From assembly GCF_012913485.1 (NCBI RefSeq), contig NZ_CP051774.1:2542001-2606000 (forward strand): a DNA stretch of 64,000 bases. The letters run 5' to 3'. The number at the start of each line of letters is the position of its first letter. The first letter of the stretch is position 1. Of this stretch, positions 52,349 through 62,166 are shown piece by piece. The position numbers and the translations under genes are program-made. Under the pieces are notes generated by a model. That model ran no database searches. It saw only the letters and a list, made by a program, of their open reading frames with translations, and was not told where the DNA came from. This DNA comes from Luteolibacter luteus (GTDB lineage Bacteria; Verrucomicrobiota; Verrucomicrobiia; Verrucomicrobiales; Akkermansiaceae).

Positions 52349-53572
52349 ATGAAGACTATCTATATCACACCACTCTGGATGAGTCTCGCGGTGGCCATGA
52401 GCCCTCTCGCGAAAGCAAACGAAGCTCCGCAGGAAAATCAGCCTGCGGCAGCACCGGCCGTGGAAGCCAGCAACACTCCTGCGGCTCCGGCAACTACCGA
52501 TGCGACCGCCGAACTGCAGCAGCGCTTCGAATCGATGAACAAGGCGATCGCCGACGCCCGCACCGAAAACAGCAACGTCAGCGGCCAACGCGACGCTGCT
52601 GTCAAGGAGGCCCAGGCGATCCGCGAAGCCAAGCAGCAGCTCGAAGGCCAGCTCGCCGACCTCAAGAAGCAGCTCGAAACTTCCAACCACGAAGTCTGGC
52701 AGTGGAAGGACAAGACGAAAGCACTCGAGCAGAAACTCGGCGCCGGTGAGCAAGCTTACCAGAAGCTCGCCTCCTTCCGCGATGAGATGGATGTCGCGAT
52801 GAAGGAATTCGCCGTGCTGAAGAACGGTCTCGCCGAAGTGCGCGGCGAACTTCAGGCACCCGCCGAACGCGTGGCCCTGAAAAAGCAGCTCGAAGAAGCT
52901 GCTGCCGCCAAGGCCGAAGTCGCGGGCAAGCTGGAGAACGAGTCGAAGGCCCTCGCCGAAAGCAAGCGCCAGCTCGCCGCCAGCGAAACCTTCGGCAAGG
53001 AGCTGAAGAAAGCCTTCGAAGATCTCAAGGCCAGCGCCAAGGCCCAGTTCGACGCGCTGGTGAAGGCCAAGCAGGAGCGCGAGGATGTCGACCGCACGCT
53101 GGTCGCCACCCGCGAGCAGCTTGAGATCTCCATCAACGAAAACGCCAACGTCCTGAAGGCGAAGGCTACCGTTGAGAAGAACCTCACTGCCGCCCGCACC
53201 GAGCTCACCGCCACCCAGGAAACCTTGGCCATGCTTCAGAAGGAAGCCGCCCAGCTCCGTGGCACGCTGAAGCCGCTCGCCGTCGAAATCCAAGCCGCCA
53301 AGGATCAAACCTCCAAGGCCACCACCGCGATCCAAGAAGCCTCCGCTGCCCGCGACAAGGCCGAAGAGGCCCGCGCTCAAGTGGAAGCCCAGCTCAAGGA
53401 AGTGAGCGGCCAGCTTGCCACCGCCATGGCCACCCAGAGCGGCCTGAAGGAGCAAGTCGCCAGCAAGAGCACCGAAATCGAGAGCCTCCGCAAGAAGGTC
53501 GAGGAAATGGAGGCGAAGACCGCCAACCAGAAGCCGGCTCAAGAGCAAGGCCAGGAAAGCGCATCCCGCTAA
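52349..53572 (+). CDS. Exported long coiled-coil protein
   Basis: This is a 407-residue protein. A signal peptide (residues ~1-23, WMSLAVAMSPLAKA) and an Ala/Pro-rich segment precede a nearly continuous coiled coil from about residue 50 to 400, with heptad runs such as QQRFESMNKAIADARTEN and KATVEKNLTAARTELTATQE. It ends in a short polar tail. No enzymatic motif is present. It resembles periplasmic spacer or scaffold proteins. It is a single gene with a clear terminator. Confidence 0.85.
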   Translation: MKTIYITPLWMSLAVAMSPLAKANEAPQENQPAAAPAVEASNTPAAPATTDATAELQQRFESMNKAIADARTENSNVSGQRDAAVKEAQAIREAKQQLEGQLADLKKQLETSNHEVWQWKDKTKALEQKLGAGEQAYQKLASFRDEMDVAMKEFAVLKNGLAEVRGELQAPAERVALKKQLEEAAAAKAEVAGKLENESKALAESKRQLAASETFGKELKKAFEDLKASAKAQFDALVKAKQEREDVDRTLVATREQLEISINENANVLKAKATVEKNLTAARTELTATQETLAMLQKEAAQLRGTLKPLAVEIQAAKDQTSKATTAIQEASAARDKAEEARAQVEAQLKEVSGQLATAMATQSGLKEQVASKSTEIESLRKKVEEMEAKTANQKPAQEQGQESASR

Positions 53573-53594
53573 TCGGCTGATCCAAGCATTTCAG

Positions 53595-53625
53595 AAACCG
53601 GGGTCCGAAAGGGCCCCGGTTTTTT
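53595..53625 (+). terminator. Terminator of the coiled-coil gene
   Basis: AACCGGGGTCC-GAAA-GGGCCCCGGTT with a T6 run, a strong intrinsic terminator 22 bases after the stop. It also serves as a boundary with the convergent AraC gene. Confidence 0.9.
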
Positions 53626-53648
53626 GCTTTAGGACCAGTGGCTGCCCC

Positions 53649-54467
53649 TCACCGCGACTCCTGTCGCGAGCGATACTCCCTCGGCGACCTGCCGGTGACC
53701 TTCTTGAAGACACGGGAGAAGTAAGCTTCATCGCAGAAGCCCAAGTTGCGCGCGACCTCCGCCGACTTCAGCTCCGTGGTGTCGAGCATGCTTGCAGCCA
53801 GATTGATGATCTGCTGCCGATGGTAACGATGCGGAGGCACTCCGGAATGCCCCCTGAACCATCTACGAAAGGTCTCGTAGCTCATGCCAAGCTCTTCCGC
53901 CGCCTGCTCCGCCGTGAAATGAGGACGAGACAGCAGACGGCAGGCATCGGCGAACCATGCCGGATTCCCCTCGCCTGCGGTGATCACTTGCTTGTTTTTC
54001 CCCTCCATCGCGGAAGCGAGGAGGCGCTGGAAAGAGCAAACCCGGGTCAGGGGACTTGAATTCTCATCCAGCAAGGCGTCTCGAAACTCGTTCAGCCACG
54101 ACTCCTGCCCACCCAGATGCCCGGTCGTGCGCTCGTGGGAAAGGACGCCTTCCTCGCGCCAGGTTTCAAAGACCGGACCTTCGAACATCACATAAACCTC
54201 GTCCCACCCGCCTGGGTAGTTAGGTCGATAACAGTGGCCAAGCTCCGGTAAGACGAGGATCCAATCTCCCGTTGAAAGGCTGCTCTCCTTTCCAGCTTCA
54301 TCGGAATAATGACCTTCCCCGCGAGTAATCACCACCAAGGCAAAGCGCTGCAGGTAGCGGAAACGCGACATGCGGCCTGGCGAGTTGCGGACCTCGCCAA
54401 TTTCGACCAGAGTTCCAAGCTTCGACCGGACCTGTTGCGACCAGATTTTCCAATATCGCTCGCTCAC
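53649..54467 (-). CDS. AraC-family transcriptional regulator
   Basis: This 272-residue protein starts at GTG (54467). Residues ~30-110 form the cupin-like ligand-binding domain (FALVVITRGEGHYSDEAGKE, then WILVLPELGHCYRPNYPGGW). The C-terminal ~100 residues hold the two HTH motifs: FTAEQAAEELGMSYETFRRWF and LKSAEVARNLGFCDEAYFSRVF, closing with FKKVTGRSPREYR. It diverges from the PSD1/DUF1501 pair over 110 bases, so it probably controls that pair in response to a sugar or sugar-derived ligand (inference). Confidence 0.93.
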   Translation of the reverse strand: MSERYWKIWSQQVRSKLGTLVEIGEVRNSPGRMSRFRYLQRFALVVITRGEGHYSDEAGKESSLSTGDWILVLPELGHCYRPNYPGGWDEVYVMFEGPVFETWREEGVLSHERTTGHLGGQESWLNEFRDALLDENSSPLTRVCSFQRLLASAMEGKNKQVITAGEGNPAWFADACRLLSRPHFTAEQAAEELGMSYETFRRWFRGHSGVPPHRYHRQQIINLAASMLDTTELKSAEVARNLGFCDEAYFSRVFKKVTGRSPREYRSRQESR

Positions 54468-54577
54468 TTGTCACCTAATCCGACGATTTGCGCCCAAAAT
54501 CCACAACTTTTATCGTGATCGTCCAAGTGGTGGAGGATGAAAGAAATCCTCCCGTCACCGTATGATCGTCCCAATCG

Positions 54578-57436
54578 ATGCGCCAAACCCTGCTCCTACT
54601 CGCGGCCTCCCTACCCGTCCTCCATGCGGAGGAAGCGGTCGACTTCAATCGCGATATCCGCCCGCTACTTAACAAGAACTGCACCACCTGCCACGGCGGC
54701 GTGAAGCAGGCGGGAGAAGTGTCATTCATCTTCCGGGAGGAAGTACTGGGCAAAGGAGAGTCCGGGAAGCAGGTGGTGGTGCCAGGTGATCCGGCTGGCT
54801 CCGAAATGATCCGCAGGATCAAGAGCAGCGATCCCGACGAGAAAATGCCGCCGCCGGAAGAGCATCCCCACGGCTTGGAGCCCGCACAGATCGCGCTCCT
54901 GGAGCGCTGGATCAAGGAAGGGGCGAAATGGGGCGAGCACTGGTCTTTCCAAAAGCCGGAAGAACCGCCGGTCCCTGCCGTGAAAAACGCGGGATGGCCG
55001 AAAGCGGATCTCGACCGGCTGGTGCTGGCCAAGCTGGAAGCTCTCAATCTTTCCCCGTCCCCGGAAGCGACGCCCGCCGAGTGGTTCCGCCGCGTTTCGC
55101 TAGATCTCATTGGGCTTCCTCCCTCGCTCGAGGAGTGGAACGCGTTTCAACAAGCTGCCGCCACGAATCCACAGTCAGCGATGGAAGCGACCGTGGATCG
55201 CTTGCTCGCTTCCCCTCAATTCGGTGAACGCTGGGCCGCGATGTGGCTCGATCTTGCGCGCTACTCCGACACCATGGGATTCGAGAAGGATCCGCATCGC
55301 GACATCTGGCCCTTCCGCGACTGGGTGATCCGAGCCTTCAACCAGGACATGCCCTTCGACGCCTTCACGGTGAAGCAGCTCGCGGGTGATCTTCTGGAAA
55401 ATCCGGAACCGGGCGATCTGATCGCGACCGGCTTCCATCGCAACACGCAGAACAACACCGAAGGCGGCACCGACGACGAAGAATATCGTACTGCTGCCGT
55501 TATGGATCGCGTGAACACCACTTGGACCGCGTGGAATGCGACGACCTTCGGCTGCGTGCAATGCCACTCGCATCCGTACGATCCCTTCCCTCACGACGAC
55601 TACTACAAGTTCATGGCGTTCTTCGACAACACGGAGGACTCCGATCTGAACACGGATTTCCCGAAGACGAAGATGGCCTCCGATCCTGCCCAGCAGGCAG
55701 AGTCACAAAAGCTCGAGGAGGAGATCCGCGCCGAGCGCGATGGGATCAACAAGGCCGCACTCGCGATCGCGGAGAAGATCCAGAGCTGGACGCCTGTGAA
55801 AGCAACTGCCGCCACCGCGTCTGCAGAAACCGGGATACTGAAGCAGCACGAAGACGGTGCCTTCATCGCCGGAGGAACCAATCCGACCAACACCGTCTTC
55901 ACGGTGCAGGTTCCAGCCAGCCGATTGGGCGTTCTACGAGTCGATATCCTGCCCGGGAGCGATGATCCCGCAAAGTGGAGTGAATTCGGTGCGGTCATCA
56001 CCAAACTGGAGATCGACCGCGTGCTCGCCGATGGCACCCGCCAGCCCGTGAAGCTGAAGGAGGTAGTGAGCGATTTCATCGCCGGCCCCTTTGAAGCGAA
56101 CGGCGTCGTGCAGGGTGGCGGCGGTTTCGGGGACTACCCGGTGCTGCGCGGTCCACGCCATGGCTTCTTCGTCGCAGAAACCGTGGAGGACTCGCCCGCC
56201 GATGCGCACTTCGAGATCCGCCTGAAACATGGCGTCACCTGCAACGAGACGCAGAGCTGCGTGATGAGGAAGTTCCGGATCACCCTTTCGCCGGATGAAC
56301 AGCTCACCGCTTTCGTCATGTCTCCGGAGCGAGCTTCGGCATGGACGAAGCTGGCCGAACTCCAACAAGCCTATGGCGCAATTCCGGGAACCATGATGCC
56401 GGTGATGCAGGAGCGTCACGACCAAGCCACCCGCGATACACGCGTTTTCATCCGCGGCAACCGGATGACCAAAGATCATTCCGTGGCTCCTGAGATTCCC
56501 TCGATCACGGGTCCGCCCGTCGGCAAGGAGGGACGGCTCACTCGCCTCGATATGGCGCAATGGATGGTTGGAAAGGAGAACCCGCTCGCCGCCCGTGTCT
56601 TGGCCAACCGCTTGTGGGCGGAACTCTTCGGCACCGGAATCGTGGAAACCCAGGAAGACTTCGGCAGCTCCGGCTTGCCGCCTTCCAACCTGCCTTTGCT
56701 GGATCACCTCGCCCTGCGCCTGCGCGATCATCATCAGTGGCACATCAAGCCTTTCCTTCGGGAATTGGTACTATCCGCATCGTACCGGCAGACTTCGAAG
56801 GTCTCAGCGGATCTCGCTGCCCGCGATCCGAAGAACCAGCTTGCCGCCCGCGGGCCGCGCCAGCGGCTTTCCGCGGAGATGGTGCGCGATCAGGCACTGC
56901 TCGTCTCGGGCCTGCTTTCGCTCAAAGCCTTCGGCCCGCCTGTCTATCCACCCCAACCGGAGGGTGTCTGGCGCTCCGTCTATAGCGGCGCCTCTTGGAA
57001 GACTTCTGAAGGAGAAGACCGTTATCGCCGGGCAGTCTACACTTACTCGAAGCGGACCAGCGGTTACCCCGCCTTCCTGACCTTCGACGCACCGACACGC
57101 GACGTCTGCTCGGCACGACGCATCTCGACAAACACGCCTCTTCAAGCGCTGGTCACGCTCAACGACCCGGCCCACATCGAGTTCGCCCAAGCTTTCGCCA
57201 AGCGCATGACCGGCAATACCCCGGCTGAACGGATCGCCGCGGGCTACAAGATGTTGAAGCTCGAAGATGCGCCGGCACCGGTCGTGGAAACCCTGTCCAA
57301 GCTGCAAGCCGACGCCATGGCAGACTACGAGAAAGCTCCCGAAGAATCCGCGAAGCTCGCGCCCACCCCTGCCGAAGCCGCCATGGTGCTGGTCGCGAAC
57401 ACGCTCCTGAACTCCGACATCGCGCTCAACCGCTAG
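54578..57436 (+). CDS. PSD1/planctomycete cytochrome C, DUF1549 and DUF1553 protein
   Basis: This is a 952-residue secreted protein. The short leader LLLLAASLPVLHA is a signal peptide. Residues ~20-110 form a planctomycete-type cytochrome c domain with the haem motif CTTCH (about residue 36) and a distal Met region (EKMPP). DUF1549 (LDLIGLPPSLEEWNAF, TVDRLLASPQFGERWAAMWLDLARYSDT) and DUF1553 (LANRLWAELFGTGIVETQEDFGSSG, ending in LVANTLLNSDIALNR) follow. This fixed architecture is very abundant in Planctomycetes and Verrucomicrobiota and is nearly always next to a DUF1501 gene, as here. It probably transfers electrons linked to oxidation of complex sugars or sulfated polysaccharides; the reaction is not known. 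Confidence 0.93.
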   Translation: MRQTLLLLAASLPVLHAEEAVDFNRDIRPLLNKNCTTCHGGVKQAGEVSFIFREEVLGKGESGKQVVVPGDPAGSEMIRRIKSSDPDEKMPPPEEHPHGLEPAQIALLERWIKEGAKWGEHWSFQKPEEPPVPAVKNAGWPKADLDRLVLAKLEALNLSPSPEATPAEWFRRVSLDLIGLPPSLEEWNAFQQAAATNPQSAMEATVDRLLASPQFGERWAAMWLDLARYSDTMGFEKDPHRDIWPFRDWVIRAFNQDMPFDAFTVKQLAGDLLENPEPGDLIATGFHRNTQNNTEGGTDDEEYRTAAVMDRVNTTWTAWNATTFGCVQCHSHPYDPFPHDDYYKFMAFFDNTEDSDLNTDFPKTKMASDPAQQAESQKLEEEIRAERDGINKAALAIAEKIQSWTPVKATAATASAETGILKQHEDGAFIAGGTNPTNTVFTVQVPASRLGVLRVDILPGSDDPAKWSEFGAVITKLEIDRVLADGTRQPVKLKEVVSDFIAGPFEANGVVQGGGGFGDYPVLRGPRHGFFVAETVEDSPADAHFEIRLKHGVTCNETQSCVMRKFRITLSPDEQLTAFVMSPERASAWTKLAELQQAYGAIPGTMMPVMQERHDQATRDTRVFIRGNRMTKDHSVAPEIPSITGPPVGKEGRLTRLDMAQWMVGKENPLAARVLANRLWAELFGTGIVETQEDFGSSGLPPSNLPLLDHLALRLRDHHQWHIKPFLRELVLSASYRQTSKVSADLAARDPKNQLAARGPRQRLSAEMVRDQALLVSGLLSLKAFGPPVYPPQPEGVWRSVYSGASWKTSEGEDRYRRAVYTYSKRTSGYPAFLTFDAPTRDVCSARRISTNTPLQALVTLNDPAHIEFAQAFAKRMTGNTPAERIAAGYKMLKLEDAPAPVVETLSKLQADAMADYEKAPEESAKLAPTPAEAAMVLVANTLLNSDIALNR

Positions 57437-57442
57437 GATCCC

Positions 57443-58909
57443 ATGAATCTCTTCCAGCAGCTTCATCACGACCGCGCGCAGTTCCTCACGCGGCGCCATT
57501 TCTTGAGGAATTCCTCGATGAGTCTGGGCGGCCTGTGGTTCGCGACCCAAGGGCACGCGGCCCCCTTGCACAAGGACCCGGCGAATCCCTTGTTGCCCGA
57601 CCTCGCCCACTTTGCACCTAAGGCCAAGCGGGTGATCTACCTGCACATGGCAGGCGCACCAAGCCAGCTTGAGCTCTTCGATCACAAGCCGGAGCTTTCA
57701 AAGTTGGACGGCAAGGAGTGCCCGAAGGAATTCATCGAAGGCAAGCAGTTCGCCTTCATCCAAGGGGTGCCAAAGATGCTCGGCTCCCAGTTTCCCTTCC
57801 ACCAAGCGGGACAGAGCGGGCAGTGGATCTCCGATCGCATGCCGCACTTCGAGCAGATGATTGACGATGTCTGCTTTATCAAGTCGATGTGGACGGACCA
57901 GTTCAACCACGGTCCGGCCCAGTTGCTCCTGCATACCGGAAGCCAGATTCCGGGATCGCCCTCGGCAGGCGCCTGGTCGACCTATGGGCTCGGCTCGGAG
58001 AATGCGAACCTGCCAGGCTTCATCGTGCTGACCTCCGGCGGGAAGAATCCGGACGCCGGGAAATCGGTGTGGGGAGCAGGCTATCTTCCCAGTGTATACC
58101 AGGGCGTGCAGTGCCGCTCGCAAGGAGAGCCGGTTCTTTACCTCTCGAACCCCGATGGTGTCTCGCAGGCGCTACGCCGCCGCACCCTTGATGCACTCAA
58201 CAATCTGAACCAACGGGTCTCCACGGAAGTCGGCGACCCGGAAACGGTCACCCGCATCGCCCAGTACGAGATGGCGTTCCGGATGCAAATCCATGCTTCG
58301 GACGCCTTCGACCTGAAGAACGAGCCGGAATCCATCCACCAACTCTACGGCACCAAGCCGGGACAGGAATCCTTCGCCAACAACTGCCTTCTGGCCCGCC
58401 GCCTCGCCGAGCGCGGGGTCCGCTACATCCAACTCTTCGACTGGGGCTGGGATTCACACGGCACCGACCCGGGCACTGATCTCAAGCAGGGCTTCGTCAG
58501 TAAATGCAATGAGATCGACAAGCCGATCGGAGCGCTACTGAAAGACCTCAAGCAACGCGGGTTGCTCGATGAGACCTTGGTCATTTGGAGCGGTGAATTC
58601 GGCCGCACCCCGATGCGCGAGAACCGTGGCGGGGTCGAGATGCCCTTCGTCGGCCGCGATCACCACACAGGTGCCTTCACGCTGTGGATGGCCGGCGGCG
58701 GTGTGAAACGCGGTTTCTCCTACGGCGAGACGGATCCGGTCGGCTACACGGCCTCGATCAACAAGGTGAGTGCGCACGATTTCCACGCGACCATGTTGAC
58801 CCTGCTCGGCTACGATCACAAGAAGCTCACCTATCCCTTCCAAGGGCTGGAGCAGCGGCTCTCGAACGTCACCAAACCTTCCCGGGTGGTGAAAGAGGTG
58901 ATCGCCTAG
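57443..58909 (+). CDS. DUF1501 (sulfatase-like fold) protein with Tat signal
   Basis: This is a 488-residue protein. A twin-arginine signal is visible near residues 15-35 (FLTRRHFLRNSSMSLGG), indicating export in a folded state. DUF1501 features are KRVIYLHMAGAPSQLELFDHKP, SIKSMWTDQFNHGPAQLLLHTGS-type segments and TLVIWSGEFGRTPM. The alkaline-phosphatase/sulfatase-like fold of the family includes a metal-site pattern in GRDHHTGAF. It starts six bases after the PSD1 gene and is certainly co-transcribed. The pair likely acts in the same periplasmic oxidation or desulfation process. Confidence 0.93.
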   Translation: MNLFQQLHHDRAQFLTRRHFLRNSSMSLGGLWFATQGHAAPLHKDPANPLLPDLAHFAPKAKRVIYLHMAGAPSQLELFDHKPELSKLDGKECPKEFIEGKQFAFIQGVPKMLGSQFPFHQAGQSGQWISDRMPHFEQMIDDVCFIKSMWTDQFNHGPAQLLLHTGSQIPGSPSAGAWSTYGLGSENANLPGFIVLTSGGKNPDAGKSVWGAGYLPSVYQGVQCRSQGEPVLYLSNPDGVSQALRRRTLDALNNLNQRVSTEVGDPETVTRIAQYEMAFRMQIHASDAFDLKNEPESIHQLYGTKPGQESFANNCLLARRLAERGVRYIQLFDWGWDSHGTDPGTDLKQGFVSKCNEIDKPIGALLKDLKQRGLLDETLVIWSGEFGRTPMRENRGGVEMPFVGRDHHTGAFTLWMAGGGVKRGFSYGETDPVGYTASINKVSAHDFHATMLTLLGYDHKKLTYPFQGLEQRLSNVTKPSRVVKEVIA

Positions 58910-58974
58910 AAATTCCGCCTCTTTTTCCGGTGCCGCTGTCTGATCTTGGCAGGCGGCGGCAGTGATCCGGTAAG

Positions 58975-60630
58975 ATGCAGGCTTTCATGGATACACCGGC
59001 GGAAAATGCCTCGGACGCCGAGCTGCTGGCACGCTTCGCAAGCGCTTCGAGCGAAGCGGCTTTCGCAGAAATCGTACGCCGGCATTCGTCACTAGTCCTC
59101 GCGGTAACCCGCCGGAAACTGGGCAATTCGGGTTTCGCGGAGGACGCGGCCCAGCAGGTTTTTATCGCGCTGGCACGTCGGGCAAAGCAGTTCAAGGAAA
59201 TGCCCTCCCTGCCCGCGTGGTTGCAGAAGGCAGCCGTCTATGAGGCCGCTTCGATCGCCCGCCGTGAAGCGCGGCACCGGCGGAGGAACCTAGATGCTGG
59301 AACGGCAGATTCTTCTTCAGGGCCAAGTCGCGGGGAAGCGGATCTCGACCAGGCACTGGCGTCCCTTTCGACCCCGGACCGGCAAATGTTGCTGCTGCAC
59401 CACTTTGAGAAACTCCGCTACGAACAGATCGCGAAGCATCTGGGCATCAGCGCCGCGGCAGCCCAGCGTCGGGGACATCGGGCTCTGGAACGCCTTGCGA
59501 GCCTGCTAAAGCAGCGCAAGGCCGACGAAGCCGCTTGCGCAGCTTGGCTTGCCACCGGACTCGCACCTCTCGATACGAAGGTTCCCGCCGATTTCGTGGG
59601 CCAAACCCTCGCCCTCAAGAAACCGGCAACCTTTAGCCTGCCGTGGATCCCCATCGCGGCGGCGCTCATGATCGGAGGTGGAGTGACTGCAGGCACGCTC
59701 CTCAAGAATCCCCCTCCGGGCGTCACCGTAGCGACCGCTGCAACGCCACCCATAGCGCCCCGCCCGGAAACAAGGAAGGCCCGGACCTCCGTTCCAGACG
59801 AACAGTTGGCCGACGAGTTCCGGGAGTTCATCTCCCGGGCCAAGGCGGACTCGAAGGATGCCTGGGAATGGGTGAAAGCTCGGCCGAACGGCCCCGAGGG
59901 CTTTCTCGATAAGGCCGTGCGACACCTCGCCGACCGCGATCTTCCCGCCGCCGAGCGCATGCTGGAGGTAACGGACGGTCAGATCACTCGCTCCAAGGTG
60001 ATTTGCGGGGTCTTCTACTCGCGTTCGGAGGACAACTTCCAGAACGCAGTCGCTTGGATCGACTCGCTCCCGCTAGCGGACGATCGAAAGGCGGCAACCT
60101 ATCACGGAGCTGCCGAGTTCATCAATTCCGAGAGGGACCACGACTTCCTCGGTGCTCTTCAGATCGCCCGCACTCCAGAGATCCGGCGCTGGCTAATCGA
60201 CTCGATTTACTATCAATCTCGTACCTTGGATGAGAACATCATCGAGAAGCTTGCAGGGCAACTCGAAGGAGACGAGCGGCGCTTGGCCCGAGTCTACGTC
60301 GCTTCCCTACGTCTCCAGCGGAATGACCCGGGCGGCCTCGACATCCTCGCGGAGATCAAGGCGGGGGACGAAGACATCGCCAATTTCCCCCGGATGGCGG
60401 ATCTCCGCGAATTCCAGCCGCTCTGCGATTGGATCGTTGCCCAGAAGGACGGGGTGGACCGTTACAGCATCGCATCCAACCTCTGGAAATCGTGGGCCAG
60501 CCAAGATGCGGCATCGGCCGCCGCATGGGCGCGGGAAATCAATCGCAAGGGAGGGATCGGCCCCTACGGCATGCAGCTTTCACCGGAAGATCCCGTGACC
60601 AAGCGCCTGATGAAGGAGGAGGCACCATGA
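58975..60630 (+). CDS. ECF-type sigma factor fused through a membrane helix to a helical domain
   Basis: This is a 551-residue protein (a second ATG at 58987 would remove four residues). Residues ~12-85 are sigma region 2 (SDAELLARFASASSEAAFAEIVRRH, DAAQQVFIALARRAKQF). Residues ~125-185 are sigma region 4 (LSTPDRQMLLLHHFEKLRYEQIAKHLGISAAAAQRRGHRA). A single membrane helix follows at ~222-242 (LPWIPIAAALMIGGGVTAGTLL), then a Pro-rich spacer and ~270 residues of helical repeats outside the membrane. Covalently tethered sigma factors with extracytoplasmic sensor domains are known in Planctomycetes and Verrucomicrobiota. The stop overlaps the lipoprotein start by ATGA. Confidence 0.85.
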   Translation: MQAFMDTPAENASDAELLARFASASSEAAFAEIVRRHSSLVLAVTRRKLGNSGFAEDAAQQVFIALARRAKQFKEMPSLPAWLQKAAVYEAASIARREARHRRRNLDAGTADSSSGPSRGEADLDQALASLSTPDRQMLLLHHFEKLRYEQIAKHLGISAAAAQRRGHRALERLASLLKQRKADEAACAAWLATGLAPLDTKVPADFVGQTLALKKPATFSLPWIPIAAALMIGGGVTAGTLLKNPPPGVTVATAATPPIAPRPETRKARTSVPDEQLADEFREFISRAKADSKDAWEWVKARPNGPEGFLDKAVRHLADRDLPAAERMLEVTDGQITRSKVICGVFYSRSEDNFQNAVAWIDSLPLADDRKAATYHGAAEFINSERDHDFLGALQIARTPEIRRWLIDSIYYQSRTLDENIIEKLAGQLEGDERRLARVYVASLRLQRNDPGGLDILAEIKAGDEDIANFPRMADLREFQPLCDWIVAQKDGVDRYSIASNLWKSWASQDAASAAAWAREINRKGGIGPYGMQLSPEDPVTKRLMKEEAP

Positions 60631-61916
60631 GACGGCTCGCGCTTCTTCCACTGGCATTTGCGTTGGCGTCCTGCGGCGAAAGGCAGTCCGCCCCCACGGC
60701 ATCGCGAGCACCAAAACCTTCGAAGGCACCCACAGCCGTCACAGTCGGTTCTTCGGATTCGGGATCGAGATCCTTCATCCTTGATACTCCGAGAATCAAG
60801 ATTCGCAGAGGCTACCAAGCTGACATCACTGCCCCGATCGAAGAAGCCGAAGCCATTCTCAAGGACATTGAGAGTCTGCCGAAATCAGGCACGCGGGATC
60901 ATGCCACTGGAACGGTCATCGAGAAAATGGCCGAGACGGATCCCAACCGGGCGCGCGAGATGCTCCAAGGCTGGACAGATGCCCTAGCCCGCGTGTGGGG
61001 GGATACCGCCGGGAAAGTGGGAATCGCGCTTGCAAGGACGAACCCCGGCGAGCTGGAGGATTTCATCGGCAATGAGGTTCCAGAGACGATGCGCACCACG
61101 GTCTGGAGCCAAGCCTTGAGCCAGCTCCCGCCCACGGAGAGGTTCGCCTATCTGGAGTTGGTTCCCGAGGGCCAGGACAAGATGGGGATGATTGCGGACA
61201 TGATCGCTGCCTGGCTTCCTCAAGATCCAAAAGCCACGGCTGCTTGGCTGGACCAATTTGCAGGGGGCCGGGAAGCGGATGAGTTGACGCTTTTGACCCA
61301 ACCAAGGATCTACCTCGACCCAGCTGGCAATCCGATCCCGGCCTCCCGGGCCGGGGATTGGCTCGCGGCGCTGCGCAGCGCAACAACACCGGAGGCCCGG
61401 GCATTCCTGGCACGCCAGGTACTGGCGAGTTCGGGGAACGCACCTGATGCGGGGATCTTGGCAGAGCTGGCAAACGCCGATCCCAACATGGCAGGCCTTG
61501 CTCGCGACAAAATGATTCAAGCAGATGCCGCGGGTTACGCCGGCAATCTTAGCTCTCAGGAGATAGCGGCTTTGTCCTCCGCGGAGGCTGAAAAAGTGAT
61601 CGGCGAGTGGGCGAAGAAGCAGCCGCGCCGGGCACTTGATTGGGCGCTGGAGCAAGATCGCCCGGAAGCAGCAACCGCACTAATGGCCCTCTACTATCAG
61701 GAGCCGGCGGAATCGATCGCTCTCGTCCCCACCTTGAAGTCCGGAAAGGAGCGCGACGCAGCCATCCGATCCATTTGCGCACTCGAGGCAGCTGGAGGGA
61801 AAGCCGAGAGTTCCCGCAGTCTTCTGGCTCTGATTGGCGACCCGCAGCAACGGGAAGCCGTCCGCCAAAATGTTGAGCGGCATTTGGAGAATGCCGGGAA
61901 GGCCGGGTCCCACTGA
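60627..61916 (+). CDS. Lipoprotein with helical repeats, partner of the tethered sigma factor
   Basis: This 429-residue protein starts at the ATG at 60627, preceded by a strong AAGGAGGAGG ribosome site and coupled to the sigma-factor stop. The N terminus LLPLAFALASCGE is a lipobox, with the lipidated Cys at residue ~17. The mature part is a polar linker followed by helical repeats similar in texture to proteins A and B at 47398-52211 (KKQPRRALDWALEQDRPEAATAL, AEAEKVIGEWAKKQPRRAL). It probably detects a periplasmic state and signals to the sigma factor (inference). No enzyme motif is visible. Confidence 0.8.
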   Translation: MRRLALLPLAFALASCGERQSAPTASRAPKPSKAPTAVTVGSSDSGSRSFILDTPRIKIRRGYQADITAPIEEAEAILKDIESLPKSGTRDHATGTVIEKMAETDPNRAREMLQGWTDALARVWGDTAGKVGIALARTNPGELEDFIGNEVPETMRTTVWSQALSQLPPTERFAYLELVPEGQDKMGMIADMIAAWLPQDPKATAAWLDQFAGGREADELTLLTQPRIYLDPAGNPIPASRAGDWLAALRSATTPEARAFLARQVLASSGNAPDAGILAELANADPNMAGLARDKMIQADAAGYAGNLSSQEIAALSSAEAEKVIGEWAKKQPRRALDWALEQDRPEAATALMALYYQEPAESIALVPTLKSGKERDAAIRSICALEAAGGKAESSRSLLALIGDPQQREAVRQNVERHLENAGKAGSH

Positions 61917-61939
61917 AATCCCGCTTCCTGAAACCGAAA

Positions 61940-61969
61940 ATCCCGCCCGCTGGGAGATGCGGGCGGGAT
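61940..61969 (+). terminator. Stem-loop after the lipoprotein gene
   Basis: ATCCCGCCCGC pairs perfectly with GCGGGCGGGAT across an 8-base loop, 24 bases beyond the stop. There is no T-run, so it is a strong hairpin that may protect the 3' end or terminate weakly. Confidence 0.6.
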
Positions 61970-62166
61970 CCAGGGAGGGTTCGGAGGAGCGGCCACCGCC
62001 CCTCGGGGAGGAGAGGTTTGGTGAACCGAGAATCCCTTCCCCCGTCAGGTAGGGCAGCGGACTCTAAAAGGGATAATGTAAATACCTCCTCCGAAGGTTT
62101 AGAAAAAATCGGAATATTTTCCTAAACTTCATGATCCATTGATAACCAGAGATCAACCTTCGGCAC

